Source: Akkermansia muciniphila (GTDB lineage Bacteria > Verrucomicrobiota > Verrucomicrobiia > Verrucomicrobiales > Akkermansiaceae). Taken from it: a stretch of 64,000 bases of DNA. The translations under genes were made by a program, and so were the position numbers. The DNA is taken from assembly GCA_945890645.1 (NCBI GenBank), contig CAMDCV010000010.1:42750-106749 (forward strand). Direction: 5' to 3'. Below, one piece after another: positions 33,101 through 42,401 of the stretch. Each line of letters opens with the position of its first letter. Position 1 is the first letter of the stretch. Under the pieces are notes generated by a model, which was not told where the DNA came from, searched no databases, and was given only the letters and a program-made list of their open reading frames with translations.

Positions 33101-33739
33101 TCAGCGTCCCGCGAGATACTCTTTCACTTTTTCGCCCTTCATCATGACAAGAACGAGGATGGGATAAGCAAATGTGATAAGGATGCCAAAAACTTGGGAG
33201 TATTGCATGATGGAGCCCATGGTATTGCTCATGCCGCCTGGCATTCCTTGATACATCGTATCAGTCATGCGCTTGGTGGCTGGCATCACGACGACGACCG
33301 TGTAAATCAAGGCAATCAATTTTGTAGCGATCGAAGTCCACGCATAGCGGATTGACATGACACGACCTTTTTCACGTCCCTTGAGCAGGCCTATGCCGGC
33401 AATGATCAGCATGGCCGCCAGAAGTAAAGTGAATGCGATTGAGATATAAGTGTAGAGCTGAAGATCGCTCATGTAGTTCATCATCGCCAAGTCTTGTTCG
33501 GTGGAAGAGGGACCAGAAGATGAGCTGGGGGTAACAAAGCTTTTTGAAAAATTTTGGAAAAAGAGCGTACTAAGCAAGCTGAACAAGCCCATAATAATGC
33601 CATAACCAGCCATGATCAAATGAATCACGCCAAAGGTTTTAATGGCACCAGGTTCACGTACCATCACATCCGGCAATCCGGGAGGCGGTTGCGGAGTCAT
33701 GTGCGATTGGGGTGATTGATAAGGTGAAGGTATTTCCAT
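33101..33739 (-). CDS. Multi-pass membrane protein of unknown function
   Basis: The 212-residue protein begins with a Pro/Gln-rich cytoplasmic N-terminus (YQSPQSHMTPQPPPGLPDV). Four hydrophobic segments follow at ~40-65, ~100-125, ~135-160 and ~180-205, the last ending in a VLVMMKGEKVKEYL tail. I recognise no catalytic motif. The organisation (Pro-rich tail followed by four helices) is common among verrucomicrobial hypothetical membrane proteins. It is convergent with the ABC-F gene and divergent from the dehydrogenase-type gene. Confidence 0.7.
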   Translation of the reverse strand: MEIPSPYQSPQSHMTPQPPPGLPDVMVREPGAIKTFGVIHLIMAGYGIIMGLFSLLSTLFFQNFSKSFVTPSSSSGPSSTEQDLAMMNYMSDLQLYTYISIAFTLLLAAMLIIAGIGLLKGREKGRVMSIRYAWTSIATKLIALIYTVVVVMPATKRMTDTMYQGMPGGMSNTMGSIMQYSQVFGILITFAYPILVLVMMKGEKVKEYLAGR

Positions 33740-33910
33740 AACGCAACGTTAGAAAAGTTTGGTGGGATATGTAAAGCGCTTATTACCCGCATTCGAGTTG
33801 AGAGGAAGCCCGTGAAATAACCCGCCACGCCTCGCCGTAATGAGGCTAGCAAAATTCTCCGCAACCGCTTGCACGACCCCGAAATACTGCTAAAATTTGT
33901 TCCCGAACCC

Positions 33911-36214
33911 ATGAAACTAACGATCACCAGCTTGCTTCTCGCCTCGCTCACACTTGCCTATGGTCAGAAGGGCAATAAAAAGGAACATCACTCAATGGAT
34001 TCCGTCGTGCCTGCCAGCGTGATCCCCGCCGCACCCGTCTTGAGCCCTGCAGAAGCACTGAAATCTTTTCAAATTGCGCCGGGTTTTGTGATCGAGCCAT
34101 TTGCCACGGAACCACTCGTGGAAAAACCCATCGCCCTCGATTTCGATCCCGCAGGCCGCGCTTGGGTGGTCGAAATGATCGGCTACATGATGGACCTCGA
34201 TGGTAAGGACGAGAGCGTGCCGCAAGGTCGCATCGTCGTCGTGGAAGATACCAATAACGATGGCAAAGCCGACAAGCGCACGGTGTTTTTGGAAAAAGTG
34301 CTACTGCCCCGCGCGGTCGCTGTTTATCCAGACGGACTTCTTTACATCGATGACCACGATCTGAAATGGATCAAGCGCGATGGCCTCAAGCCAGTCGGCA
34401 GTGCGGTGATCGCCGCTCCCAATTTCATCGAAGCTGGCAACGTCGAACACAAGGTCAATGGGCTGATGCGCGGTCTCGATAACTGGCACTACAATGCCAA
34501 GTCGGGCAAACGCGTGCGTCGCGATGGCGACAAGTGGCGCGTCGAAGAGACAGCCTTTCGCGGTCAATGGGGGATTGCACAGGACAATTATGGTCGGCTC
34601 TATCACAATAACAACTCGTCGATCCTGTTCGGCGATTTCCTCGCCCCGAACCTCTTAACGGGCAATCCCGGGGTGAAATCGAAAGCCTCTGATGTGAACA
34701 AGCTCGGCCCCGACAATGTCTATCCGATTCGCGTCACTCCCGGCGTTAATCGTGCCTACATTCAAAAAAGCAATGGTTACACTTCGGACACCCTCGATCC
34801 CAAAACCTTCAAGCTAATTCTCACCACTGCCTCGGCAGGTCCAATGATCTATCGCGGCACAAATTTCCCCAAGGAATGGCAGGGTCGGGGATTCACGCCG
34901 GAGTCTGTGGTGCAATTGGTGAAAGCCGTGCAGATCGACGAGAGCGGCACTAAGCTCACCGGTTCGCATCCGTTAGGGAAAAAAGAATTTCTTGCTTCCA
35001 CGGATGAGCGCTTCCGCCCCGTCAATATGTACAATGCCCCTGATGGCTCGTTGATGATTTTGGATATGTATCACGGCATCATTCAAGACCGCTTCTTCAT
35101 GACCTCCTACCTGCGTGAACAATACGCCTCACGCAAGCTGGATGGTCCTGCCAGTGGTCATGGCCGCATTTGGCGCGTGCGCGCGACATCGGGCAAACTC
35201 GAATCCATTGCCAATGTCGAGGCATTGACGAATGAGGCCCTCGTCAAACAACTCGCCCACCCAAATGGTTGGCACCGCGATATGGCGCAACGTGTGCTCG
35301 TCGATCGCAAGGATCTCACCGTGGTTTCCTTGCTGGAACAGACTATCGTTCGCAATCAAACCCCCTTCGCGCAAATTCACGCACTTTGGACCGTAGAGGG
35401 TCTCGGAAAACTCAGTGCCGCCCATGTCACGATGGCACTGAATGCCAACGACCCCAAAGTCATCGTCTCTGCGCTATGGGCTGCTAGCAAACTTTCTGCT
35501 TCGGAATTGACCGCAGCATCCCAAGCGCTCATCGCTTTCGTGCCACAAAACGATGAACAAAAAATTTACTTAGCACGTGCACTCGGCCCCATCGGCACAC
35601 CCGCCGCTTACGCAGCTTTGGCGGATCTGTTGCAAAAGAATTCCAAAAACGAATTGCTCAAAGCCGCCACATTTTCCGGATTGGACAACCACGAAACTGC
35701 CTTCAAAGATCACCTCAATGGAAAATTTGTGGATAAAGATTTTCTATCCCTGCTCGACAAAGGCGCCGCCGCCACAGGCAAAGCCGTCGTTTCCGGTGGT
35801 GGGCTCAAGGGCGCTCACCTCGCTTCCTTTGATCGCGGTAAGGCGCTTTATTCCGGTGCCGCCGCCTGCTTTGGCTGCCACGGTGCCAATGGAGAAGGTG
35901 TGCTCAATCTCGGCCCTCCCCTCGACGAATCAGAGTGGGTCACCGGTGATGCGGACCGTCTCGTGAAAATCCTCCTCCATGGTATGACCGGTCCAATCAA
36001 GGTAGCGGGTATCGAATACAAACTGGCTGCCGATATGCCAGGTCTGATGCAAAACCCGACACTCAAGGATAGCGACATCGCCGATATCGCCACCTACATC
36101 CGTCACGAGTGGTCGAACAAAGCTCCTCTTGTCAAAGCCGATGTCGTCACCAAACTGCGCAAAGATACGGCCGCTCGCACCGGTAGCCCCTACCGCGCAC
36201 AAGAACTTCCCTAA
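33911..36214 (+). CDS. PVC-type membrane-bound dehydrogenase propeller, HEAT-like region and terminal cytochrome c domain
   Basis: The 767-residue exported protein has a signal peptide at 1-18. Residues ~50-430 form the glucose/sorbosone dehydrogenase-like propeller of PVC bacteria (GFVIEPFATEPLVEKPIALDFDPAGRAWVVEMIGYMMD, LYHNNNSSILFGDF, PDGSLMILDMYHGIIQDRFFMTSYLREQ). A HEAT-like helical region follows (~440-610), and a C-terminal cytochrome c has haem motif CFGCH in AAACFGCHGANGEG. This is the PVC-type haem-binding CxxCH protein family, thought to oxidise sugars or other substrates in the periplasm. The ATG at 33911 starts the signal peptide. Confidence 0.87.
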   Translation: MKLTITSLLLASLTLAYGQKGNKKEHHSMDSVVPASVIPAAPVLSPAEALKSFQIAPGFVIEPFATEPLVEKPIALDFDPAGRAWVVEMIGYMMDLDGKDESVPQGRIVVVEDTNNDGKADKRTVFLEKVLLPRAVAVYPDGLLYIDDHDLKWIKRDGLKPVGSAVIAAPNFIEAGNVEHKVNGLMRGLDNWHYNAKSGKRVRRDGDKWRVEETAFRGQWGIAQDNYGRLYHNNNSSILFGDFLAPNLLTGNPGVKSKASDVNKLGPDNVYPIRVTPGVNRAYIQKSNGYTSDTLDPKTFKLILTTASAGPMIYRGTNFPKEWQGRGFTPESVVQLVKAVQIDESGTKLTGSHPLGKKEFLASTDERFRPVNMYNAPDGSLMILDMYHGIIQDRFFMTSYLREQYASRKLDGPASGHGRIWRVRATSGKLESIANVEALTNEALVKQLAHPNGWHRDMAQRVLVDRKDLTVVSLLEQTIVRNQTPFAQIHALWTVEGLGKLSAAHVTMALNANDPKVIVSALWAASKLSASELTAASQALIAFVPQNDEQKIYLARALGPIGTPAAYAALADLLQKNSKNELLKAATFSGLDNHETAFKDHLNGKFVDKDFLSLLDKGAAATGKAVVSGGGLKGAHLASFDRGKALYSGAAACFGCHGANGEGVLNLGPPLDESEWVTGDADRLVKILLHGMTGPIKVAGIEYKLAADMPGLMQNPTLKDSDIADIATYIRHEWSNKAPLVKADVVTKLRKDTAARTGSPYRAQELP

Positions 36215-36283
36215 CGGTTTTTGCGTGATTTCATTGCGAATCGGCAGGCAAATTTTTTCCTCTCATCGCTATCTTAACGAACT

Positions 36284-37765
36284 ATGAAATCATCGATTCG
36301 CCGCTTCCTTTCCTTGCTCGCCGTCGCGCTCGTGGCATACGGGTTGGTGAGTGCTCTGCGCTACTGGCGTTTTGGTAAGTTCTCAAGCTCCGGACAAGCG
36401 GGCGAGGGAAGCCACCGCCCGGAAAAATTCACTCTGCCCGAAAATGCGCCACTGGAGTTGTCCGATGTGGATTTATTATCCCGATTGAATGATGAATATG
36501 CCAAGCTCACACAAGCCGTGGTGCCCTCGGTGGTTAGCATCGACACCGCTGGCGTGCGCGAGCAACTGCTGCGAGATCCGTGGGGACGTGCGCGTATGCA
36601 GCGGGAAATGACCCAGGGCCAAGGTTCTGGCGTGATTGTCACGGAGGAAGGTCATGTCGTAACGAACCAGCATGTGATTTCGGGACAAAACCAAATTCAA
36701 GTCACACTCCACGATGGCAAGTCACACCCCGCTACCTTGATCGGAGAAGACCGCATGCTGGACATCGCCGTTCTCAAAATTAACGCGCCTGGTCCCTTCG
36801 TGCCTCTCAAACTGGGAGATTCCTCGCAAGTGAAAGTCGGTCAAATCGTTTTCGCCGTCGGCAATCCCTTTGGTCTTAGTGAGACTGTGACCCAAGGCAT
36901 CATCTCCGCCAAGGAGCGTTCGATCTCTGACCAACAACGCGATCTTTTCCAAACCGATGCCGCCATCAACCCTGGAAACTCCGGCGGTCCCTTAGTGAAT
37001 TTGCAGGGTGAAATTGTCGGTATCAACGTCGCCATTTATTCGCCAGATAAAATGAACCCCGGCTTTCAGGGCGTCGGCTTTTCGATACCCTCCAACGATG
37101 TGCGGGAATCGCTCAAACAAATTCTCGAAAAAGGTCGCCCGGTTCATGGTTTCCTGGGCGTGCGGCTATACCCGATCGACGAACGGATTCGTCAGGCGAT
37201 CGGTTTTGAGCCAACGAATGGCAGCTTGGTGATTGATGTCGTGCCCGATTCCCCAGCGGCACGTGCGGGCTTACAGTCGCGCGATGTGATTATGGAATTT
37301 AATAGCAAACCGGTGCAGTCGCCGACGCAACTGATCACTATGGTGAAGCGCACGCCGGTGGGGCAAGAGGTGCCGCTGAAAGTTTGGCGCAGTGGTGAGG
37401 TCATCACCTTGCAAACCAACATCACGGAAAATCTTTCGGTGGAACCACAGCCAGTGGACCTTACCTCTGCGGAGACTGTGGAAGTGATTCGTCAGTATGG
37501 GGTGGTCGTGCGTTCATTCACCGACATGGAGCGCTCGCGTGGTTTCAATGGTGTGGTCGTGACCGAAGTGGACCCGCACGGACTCGCGGCGAGTGGAATT
37601 CGGGAAAATGACGTCATCCTCGCGGTCAACAAAACGAAGGTCGGAAGTGCGGAAGAATTTTACCAGAACTTCGTCGGTTCCATTACGCGCCAAAACACAC
37701 AGCTCACTCTTGTGCGCGAACGCAACGCGATGGTGCTTACGCTAGAAAAAGCGAAAGAAAAGTAG
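36284..37765 (+). CDS. HtrA/DegP-family periplasmic serine protease with two PDZ domains
   Basis: The 493-residue protein has an N-terminal membrane anchor or signal (~5-24). The trypsin-like domain shows the catalytic triad: His in HVVTNQHVISG, Asp in RMLDIAVLK and Ser in INPGNSGGPLVNL. The first PDZ domain (~285-375) has GFLGVRLYPID and VVPDSPAARAGLQSRDVI. The second (~400-490) has RSFTDMERSRGFNGVVVTEVDPHGLAASGIRENDVILAVN. HtrA proteins degrade or refold damaged envelope proteins. It stands between the dehydrogenase-type gene and ubiE. Confidence 0.9.
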   Translation: MKSSIRRFLSLLAVALVAYGLVSALRYWRFGKFSSSGQAGEGSHRPEKFTLPENAPLELSDVDLLSRLNDEYAKLTQAVVPSVVSIDTAGVREQLLRDPWGRARMQREMTQGQGSGVIVTEEGHVVTNQHVISGQNQIQVTLHDGKSHPATLIGEDRMLDIAVLKINAPGPFVPLKLGDSSQVKVGQIVFAVGNPFGLSETVTQGIISAKERSISDQQRDLFQTDAAINPGNSGGPLVNLQGEIVGINVAIYSPDKMNPGFQGVGFSIPSNDVRESLKQILEKGRPVHGFLGVRLYPIDERIRQAIGFEPTNGSLVIDVVPDSPAARAGLQSRDVIMEFNSKPVQSPTQLITMVKRTPVGQEVPLKVWRSGEVITLQTNITENLSVEPQPVDLTSAETVEVIRQYGVVVRSFTDMERSRGFNGVVVTEVDPHGLAASGIRENDVILAVNKTKVGSAEEFYQNFVGSITRQNTQLTLVRERNAMVLTLEKAKEK

Positions 37766-37843
37766 ATCCAGTCCACTGCTTAACGCTCAGAGATTTCCCA
37801 AGCGGTTTCACTAGTTGCCAAGCACGAGAATCTGCGCTACGGA

Positions 37844-38521
37844 GTGGGCGTGCCTGATGCCGTGTATGTAAAAGATGCCTTTGCGCGAATTGCCGATCGC
37901 TATGTGATGGCGAACCACGTGATGAGTGGTGGCATGGACATTTGGTGGCGCAAGCGTGTGGCATGGAAAATCCGCAGTTGGAAGGCGCGCAAGATGCTCG
38001 ATGTCGCCAGCGGCACGGGAGATCTCGCGCTGGAAATTCAGGATACTTGCCCGGACTTGGACATTCTTGCGACCGATTTTTGCGCGGAAATGCTGGTGCA
38101 TGCCTCGCAGCGTGGTCTGCCGCGCACGATGGTGGCTGATGCCTTGCATTTGCCGTTTGCGGAGGCGAGTTATGATGTGGTCACGGTGGCCTTTGGCTTG
38201 CGCAATATGGCAGACTATCCTGCCGCCCTGCGAGAAATGGCGCGGGTGTTAGAACCCGGTGGTCGGCTCGTGGTGCTTGATTTTTCCATTCCCGGCGGCC
38301 TTCTGCGTCGGCCGTATCGCTGGTACTTGCACAACGTGCTGCCGAAAATCGCTGGCTACCTCACGCAACAAAAAGATGCCTACGAATACCTCGGCGCATC
38401 GATCGAACAATTCCCGCAAGGAGAGGCGATGTGCCAACTCATGCGCGAAAACGGATTTGCTTCAGCGGAAGTGGAAGAGCTGACCTTTGGCGTGGTCAGC
38501 CTTTACGTAGCGACGAAATAA
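37844..38521 (+). CDS. ubiE: Demethylmenaquinone/ubiquinone methyltransferase, UbiE/MenG
   Basis: The 225-residue class I SAM methyltransferase has YVKDAFARIADRYVMANHVMSGGMDIWWRK at the N-terminus (usual F-x-x-I-A-x-x-Y-D). Motif I is MLDVASGTGDLALEI, with DILATDFCAEMLVHA, DVVTVAFGLRNMADYPAALREMARVLEPGGRLVVLDFS and a YLGASIEQFPQ segment; all are UbiE/MenG landmarks. It methylates the quinone ring in menaquinone or ubiquinone synthesis. The usual Tyr-Asp is Tyr-Val. Start codons GTG at 37844 or 37850 are both possible. It is convergent with thiS. Confidence 0.88.
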   Translation: MGVPDAVYVKDAFARIADRYVMANHVMSGGMDIWWRKRVAWKIRSWKARKMLDVASGTGDLALEIQDTCPDLDILATDFCAEMLVHASQRGLPRTMVADALHLPFAEASYDVVTVAFGLRNMADYPAALREMARVLEPGGRLVVLDFSIPGGLLRRPYRWYLHNVLPKIAGYLTQQKDAYEYLGASIEQFPQGEAMCQLMRENGFASAEVEELTFGVVSLYVATK

Positions 38522-38523
38522 AT

Positions 38524-38724
38524 TCACCCACCAGCGGCCAGCACAACAATCTCGATCACGGCATCCACGGGGATAATCGTTGTGGCATAGTCGCGAGAAA
38601 AGATTGCCTCGCGATTCAGTTCGATGACGACTGGTTTTTCCACGAGACCGAGAGCGACAAGCAAGTGATGCAAGGTACTGTTTGCTTCGATCTCGCGAAG
38701 TTGACCATTAACGGTGATGTTCAT
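38524..38724 (-). CDS. thiS: Sulfur carrier protein ThiS
   Basis: The 66-residue ubiquitin-fold protein begins MNITVNGQLREIEANSTLHHLL and ends VEIVVLAAGG-like (IEIVVLAAGG), with the terminal Gly-Gly whose carboxylate is thiocarboxylated to donate sulfur to the thiazole of thiamine. The ATG at 38724 gives the family length; the open frame upstream to 38754 overlaps the Band-7 gene. No other thiamine gene is adjacent, so its partners (thiF, thiG) must lie elsewhere. It follows the Band-7 gene by 17 bp. Confidence 0.8.
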   Translation of the reverse strand: MNITVNGQLREIEANSTLHHLLVALGLVEKPVVIELNREAIFSRDYATTIIPVDAVIEIVVLAAGG

Positions 38725-38741
38725 GTTCGATGAAGCTAACA

Positions 38742-39755
38742 TCATGCCTGCCATTGGGGAACTGGCGGCGGTGTCGGTGTGCCAGTGGCGCCAGGAGCGG
38801 TGCCTTTGAGGTTATCGAGCACTTTGGAAATGCTCGCCACGGTGCCGCCGATATCGCTGAGGTTCGATGGAATGATCATCGTGTTGTTCGTTTTGGCGAG
38901 ATTGCCAAACTGAATCACATACTGCTCGGCCACGCGCAAGTTGACTGCCTCTTTACCGCCGGGTTGCATGATGGCATCGGCAATCTGGCGAATGCCTTGC
39001 GCGGTAGCAATGGCAAGCAGTTCAATCTCACGGGCCTTGCCCTCAGCTTCGTTGATTTGTTTCTGCTTGAGAGCTTCCGAGTTTTTGATGGTATCCTGCT
39101 TCTGACCTTCGGCCACGTTGATTTGCGCCTCGCGCTGACCTTCGGAAAGGGCGATTTGCGAACGGCGTTCCCGCTCGGCGCGCATTTGTTTTTCCAAAGC
39201 ATCCTGCACCGATTGGGGCGGCTTGATGTTGGCGATTTCGTAACGCGTGATTTTTAGTCCCCATGGCTCGGACGCTTTATCGAGTGCGGTAATCACTGAG
39301 GCGTTCATGGTGTCGCGCTCTTCGAAAGTTTTATCGAGCTCAAGTTTACCGATTTCCGAACGCAGGGTGGTTTGTGCCAATTGCGAAGCGGCGTAGTAGT
39401 AGTTATCGATACCATACGAGGCGAGTTTCGGATCGAGCACCTGCATGTAAAGAATACCGTCGATCTCAATGGCGATGTTGTCCTTCGTGATACACATTTG
39501 TGGCGGCACATCCATGGCCATTTCTTTCAAAGAATGCTTGTAGGCGACACGGTCGATGAAGGGGATGAGAATGTGAAAACCAGCATCGAGGGTGCGATGA
39601 TACTTGCCGAGCCGCTCGATCACAAAGGCTTGTCGTTGTGGCACGATTTTTGCCGTTTTGACCAGCGCGATCAGAACAATGAAGACGAAGCCGATGGTGA
39701 CGACCGTGCCGATGGTGATTCCCGTGTTAGCGAGGTAGAGGGATATGTCAGTCAT
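38742..39755 (-). CDS. SPFH/Band-7 (stomatin/QmcA-like) membrane protein
   Basis: The 337-residue protein has an N-terminal membrane helix (~13-32). The SPFH domain (~40-240) includes PQRQAFVIERLGKYHRTLDAGFHILIPFIDRVAYKHSLKE and the RSEIGKLELDKTFEERDTMNASV segment characteristic of the stomatin branch. A coiled-coil (~200-270, QMRAERERRSQIALSEGQREAQ) precedes a Pro-rich tail. SPFH proteins oligomerise in membranes and organise microdomains. It is preceded by nfeD 34 bp upstream, the conserved Band-7/NfeD pair. Confidence 0.88.
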   Translation of the reverse strand: MTDISLYLANTGITIGTVVTIGFVFIVLIALVKTAKIVPQRQAFVIERLGKYHRTLDAGFHILIPFIDRVAYKHSLKEMAMDVPPQMCITKDNIAIEIDGILYMQVLDPKLASYGIDNYYYAASQLAQTTLRSEIGKLELDKTFEERDTMNASVITALDKASEPWGLKITRYEIANIKPPQSVQDALEKQMRAERERRSQIALSEGQREAQINVAEGQKQDTIKNSEALKQKQINEAEGKAREIELLAIATAQGIRQIADAIMQPGGKEAVNLRVAEQYVIQFGNLAKTNNTMIIPSNLSDIGGTVASISKVLDNLKGTAPGATGTPTPPPVPQWQA

Positions 39756-39789
39756 AGTGTTGTGTGTTAATGTGAGAATAATAAAAAAA

Positions 39790-40224
39790 TTAACGTGGGC
39801 GCACATGAAGAGTCAGTCCTTCGCGACGTTCGATGATGACCCAACTTCCCGCGGCGATGGGTTCCAAGGAGCGCGCATTCCATTCGGCACCTTTCATCTC
39901 GATCTTACCATGTTGGGTGTCGATATCGGTCAAAGTCCGCGCTTCTTTACCCGTGTATTCGTCTTCGATGGTATCGTTCGTCGATGTGCCGACAAAGACC
40001 TTCTTAAATCGATTTCTCAATACGAATAATAACACCACGGAAGCAACCGCGAAGACAATGTTCTGCGAGGCAGCGCTTTCCGTCCAACCGAGCCATGTCG
40101 TTAGCGCGGTGACCCAGGCCCCGATGCCAAAAAACATGATGATGATCCCTGGTAGTACAAACTCGGAGACGAGAAGCACAAAACCCAAAAGGAACCAAAA
40201 CAATTCTGCGGTCAACCATTCCAT
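39790..40224 (-). CDS. NfeD-family membrane protein
   Basis: The 144-residue protein has an N-terminal membrane portion with two to three helices (LFWFLLGFVLLVSEFVLPGIIIMFFGIGAWVTAL, IVFAVASVVLLFVL) and a C-terminal OB-fold domain (YTGKEARTLTDIDTQHGKIEMKGAEWNARSLEPIAAGSWVIIERREGLTLHV), typical of short NfeD/NfeD1b proteins. NfeD and the downstream stomatin-like protein are known to act together at the membrane. It starts the minus-strand NfeD-Band7-thiS cluster. A strong inverted repeat lies 40 bp upstream. Confidence 0.87.
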   Translation of the reverse strand: MEWLTAELFWFLLGFVLLVSEFVLPGIIIMFFGIGAWVTALTTWLGWTESAASQNIVFAVASVVLLFVLRNRFKKVFVGTSTNDTIEDEYTGKEARTLTDIDTQHGKIEMKGAEWNARSLEPIAAGSWVIIERREGLTLHVRPR

Positions 40225-40263
40225 ATTTTCGATCGCGATTCTAGCAGCCGCGCAAGGACATGC

Positions 40264-40291
40264 GATGAGAAAATGTGAACATTTTTCTCAT
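40264..40291. promoter_or_regulatory. Inverted repeat GATGAGAAAATGT / ACATTTTTCTCATC upstream of nfeD
   Basis: The arms pair along 13 bp with one extra T and a 2-nt centre. No T tract follows outside the stem on the minus strand. The core GAGAAAAT-N6-ATTTTTCTC recurs at 58869-58891. It may be an operator or a transcript-end hairpin for the upstream gene at 40367. Confidence 0.5.
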
Positions 40292-40366
40292 CGTGAGGAA
40301 ATAGTATCTAACGGAAAATTTCCGTGGCGGAGGTGTCTCGCCTCCCTGCCTTATTCAACGGCAGAT

Positions 40367-41194
40367 TCACGCTCCTGCTTGCGCACTTGCACGTTCTTTT
40401 TTCGCCTTGGCGCGCAGACCGAGGAAAATGCCCAAGCCCGCGATGAGGAGAAAGCCGCAGACCAAAAAGCGCAAGAGGCGCTGGAAAGCGGAATCGACTT
40501 TTTCGTTAGAGACTGTGGCACTGGGAACTTCGCCGGGGAGTCGACGGAGAATGAGTTTGGAGTCTTTTGCCTCCATGGCGGTGAGTTGCTGAAGCACGGG
40601 ACCGAGCACGGCATCTTGCTGCAAATCGAGACCGAGACGGTAGGGCGGGATTTGGGCAATGAATTCGCGCGGCACTGTTTTGTTGGGAACCGTCAACTCA
40701 GTGACTTGGAAGACCAGACTTTTTTCCGCCAACACCGGCTTCAGTGTCACCTCGGCGTTGAGGTAGCGTTTTTCCCCGGAGCCTGGCATGCCATTCATCG
40801 GACGTGTGTGATCGGCGATGACAGCCCCGTCGCGGATCTCCTTAACAAAGAAATACGGTTTGTAGTCTTGCAAGGGTGCCATTGTGGCGAGCACGAAATT
40901 AAGATCCTCTACCGATAATTCGACGCGCGCTTCTTCCTTGGGGCGACTAATGACGGCATCGCGAAAACGTTGCAGGCGGGCGTGAAGGTCATTGAGCTGT
41001 GGCTCCTTGCCTTCGACGACCACGGGCGTCAGTGTCATCGGCGCGGCTACCGTAAATTTATCGATTTCCTTGTTTTGTTGGATGAGCGAGTAGGCGGAGA
41101 CAGAGATGAGAAAAATCGCCACGGCAGCAAGGATGAGCATGATCATGCAGCCCGCGAATGGCGAGCGAGCCGGGGCGTTTTCGGGTGAAGCCAT
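40367..41194 (-). CDS. Membrane-anchored protein of unknown function, two terminal membrane helices
   Basis: The 275-residue protein has one hydrophobic segment near the N-terminus (~17-36, CMIMLILAAVAIFLISVSAYSL) and one near the C-terminus (~245-265, LLRFLVCGFLLIAGLGIFLGL), with a ~200-residue globular part between them that is probably extracytoplasmic. No domain is recognised. The basic last residues KAKKERASAQAGA suggest a cytoplasmic tail. The ATG at 41194 (MASPENAP) is chosen as the start before the first helix; a frame to 41284 is open but carries a Cys/Arg-rich extension. Confidence 0.65.
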   Translation of the reverse strand: MASPENAPARSPFAGCMIMLILAAVAIFLISVSAYSLIQQNKEIDKFTVAAPMTLTPVVVEGKEPQLNDLHARLQRFRDAVISRPKEEARVELSVEDLNFVLATMAPLQDYKPYFFVKEIRDGAVIADHTRPMNGMPGSGEKRYLNAEVTLKPVLAEKSLVFQVTELTVPNKTVPREFIAQIPPYRLGLDLQQDAVLGPVLQQLTAMEAKDSKLILRRLPGEVPSATVSNEKVDSAFQRLLRFLVCGFLLIAGLGIFLGLRAKAKKERASAQAGA

Positions 41195-41436
41195 GCGCGG
41201 AGTATGGCGGCGAATTTGCCCCTGCCAAGCTGCGAATGGTGGTGAATCGCCAACAAAGCACAAAAAAGAGCAGTTTTGTCGCAAAATCGTCGAAATTTTT
41301 CACTTAAGGCTTGCCAAGAGGGGAGAAATATGCTCTTTGACCTGCCCGGCAGTTGCCTTGCTCTTGAATCATGTTACCAGACAACATTATTCCGTTTGAA
41401 TCTCCCAAGGCTGACCACCGGTACCCATCACTCCCT

Positions 41437-41646
41437 ATGAAAAGTGAGCTCGTTTACAAAGCTGCCGAAATCATCGACGATCCACAGAAGTTGATCAATC
41501 TCGTATCCAAAAGAGTCCGTCAACTCAACAGCGGTCGTTCGCCTTTGATTCCTACAGTGCCCAGCATGGGAGCTGCCGACATTGCTCTCACGGAGATCAT
41601 TGAAGGAAAGATCCGAATCCTCGAACAAAATCCGGGACAAGCATAA
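41437..41646 (+). CDS. rpoZ: RNA polymerase omega subunit
   Basis: The 69-residue protein has the RpoZ/Rpb6 pattern: MKSELVYKAAEIIDDPQKLINLVSKRVRQLNSG, then RSPLIPT, DIALTEIIEGKI. Omega helps assemble and stabilise RNA polymerase by holding the beta-prime subunit. An upstream ATG at 41371 would add 22 residues without homology, although neither start has a convincing ribosome site. It is 30 bp upstream of smpB and probably shares its transcript. Confidence 0.8.
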   Translation: MKSELVYKAAEIIDDPQKLINLVSKRVRQLNSGRSPLIPTVPSMGAADIALTEIIEGKIRILEQNPGQA

Positions 41647-41676
41647 GACCTGCTCTGTTCCTGACAAAGCTCTCGC

Positions 41677-42138
41677 ATGAGTGCTGAGATCGCTACCAAT
41701 CGCAAAGCAGGCCGGGATTTTCACATCAGTGAAAAATTCGAGGCTGGGATTGAGTTGCGCGGTACGGAAGTAAAATCCATTCGCGCCGGGAAAATCAATA
41801 TTTCCGATGCGTTTTGTCGTGTCGACAAAGGTCAAATGTTTCTTTACGGTTGTGACATACAGCCGTGGGAAACCGCATCAATTTGGTTCCAGCACGAGTC
41901 GAAGCGTCCACGCCGCCTGCTGCTCCATAAACGAGAAATTTTTAAACTAGAGCAAGCGACTTCGATCAAAGGTGCTTCGCTGCCCTTGTTGCGGATGTAT
42001 TGGAAAAACCGCAAGGTCAAAGTCGAGATCGGTGTCGGCAAAGGCAAGACCCACGGCGATCAAAGGCAAGATTTGAAAAACCGCGTCGAGCTCCGTGAAG
42101 CCCAGCGCGAAATGGCACGTTTCAATCAGCGCGCGTAA
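41677..42138 (+). CDS. smpB: SsrA-binding protein SmpB
   Basis: The 153-residue protein binds tmRNA and delivers it to stalled ribosomes for trans-translation. Diagnostic pieces are ATNRKAGRDFHISEKFEAGIELRGTEVKSIRAGKINISDAFCRV, RPRRLLLHKREIFKL, and the basic C-terminal tail GKTHGDQRQDLKNRVELREAQREMARF, which inserts in the decoding site. The length is family-typical. The tmRNA gene itself was not found in the window. It lies next to rpoZ. Confidence 0.94.
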   Translation: MSAEIATNRKAGRDFHISEKFEAGIELRGTEVKSIRAGKINISDAFCRVDKGQMFLYGCDIQPWETASIWFQHESKRPRRLLLHKREIFKLEQATSIKGASLPLLRMYWKNRKVKVEIGVGKGKTHGDQRQDLKNRVELREAQREMARFNQRA

Positions 42139-42158
42139 GATGGCTAGGGCTTTCTATG

Positions 42159-42215
42159 GCCTTCGTAGCTATCTTGCCCTTCATTGTTTTAACGACGAAG
42201 GTAGCGAAGTAGGCA
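42159..42215. repeat. Palindromic intergenic repeat, diverged relative of the GIY-YIG-flanking family
   Basis: CTTCGTAGCTA (42161-42171) and TAGCGAAG (42202-42209) can pair. Reverse-complemented, the segment shares CTACTTCGCT, GAGCTACGAAG-like and GAAGGGCA blocks with 53179-53215. It lies in the gap between smpB and the autotransporter-repeat gene. Confidence 0.4.
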
Positions 42216-42401
42216 GTTCGCTAGGAGTTTAATATAGTTTCATACTATAAATATCCTGACAACTTCGACACTCGAATTCTGAGATATTTCTCTCGACAAT
42301 GAGCACTATACTTCATATGATATATATATAATTTAGCCATTTGTGTATCTCCCTGCTTCACCCTTTCCGCCTTCCTTACCCTCAAACAATACAATCCAAC
42401 T

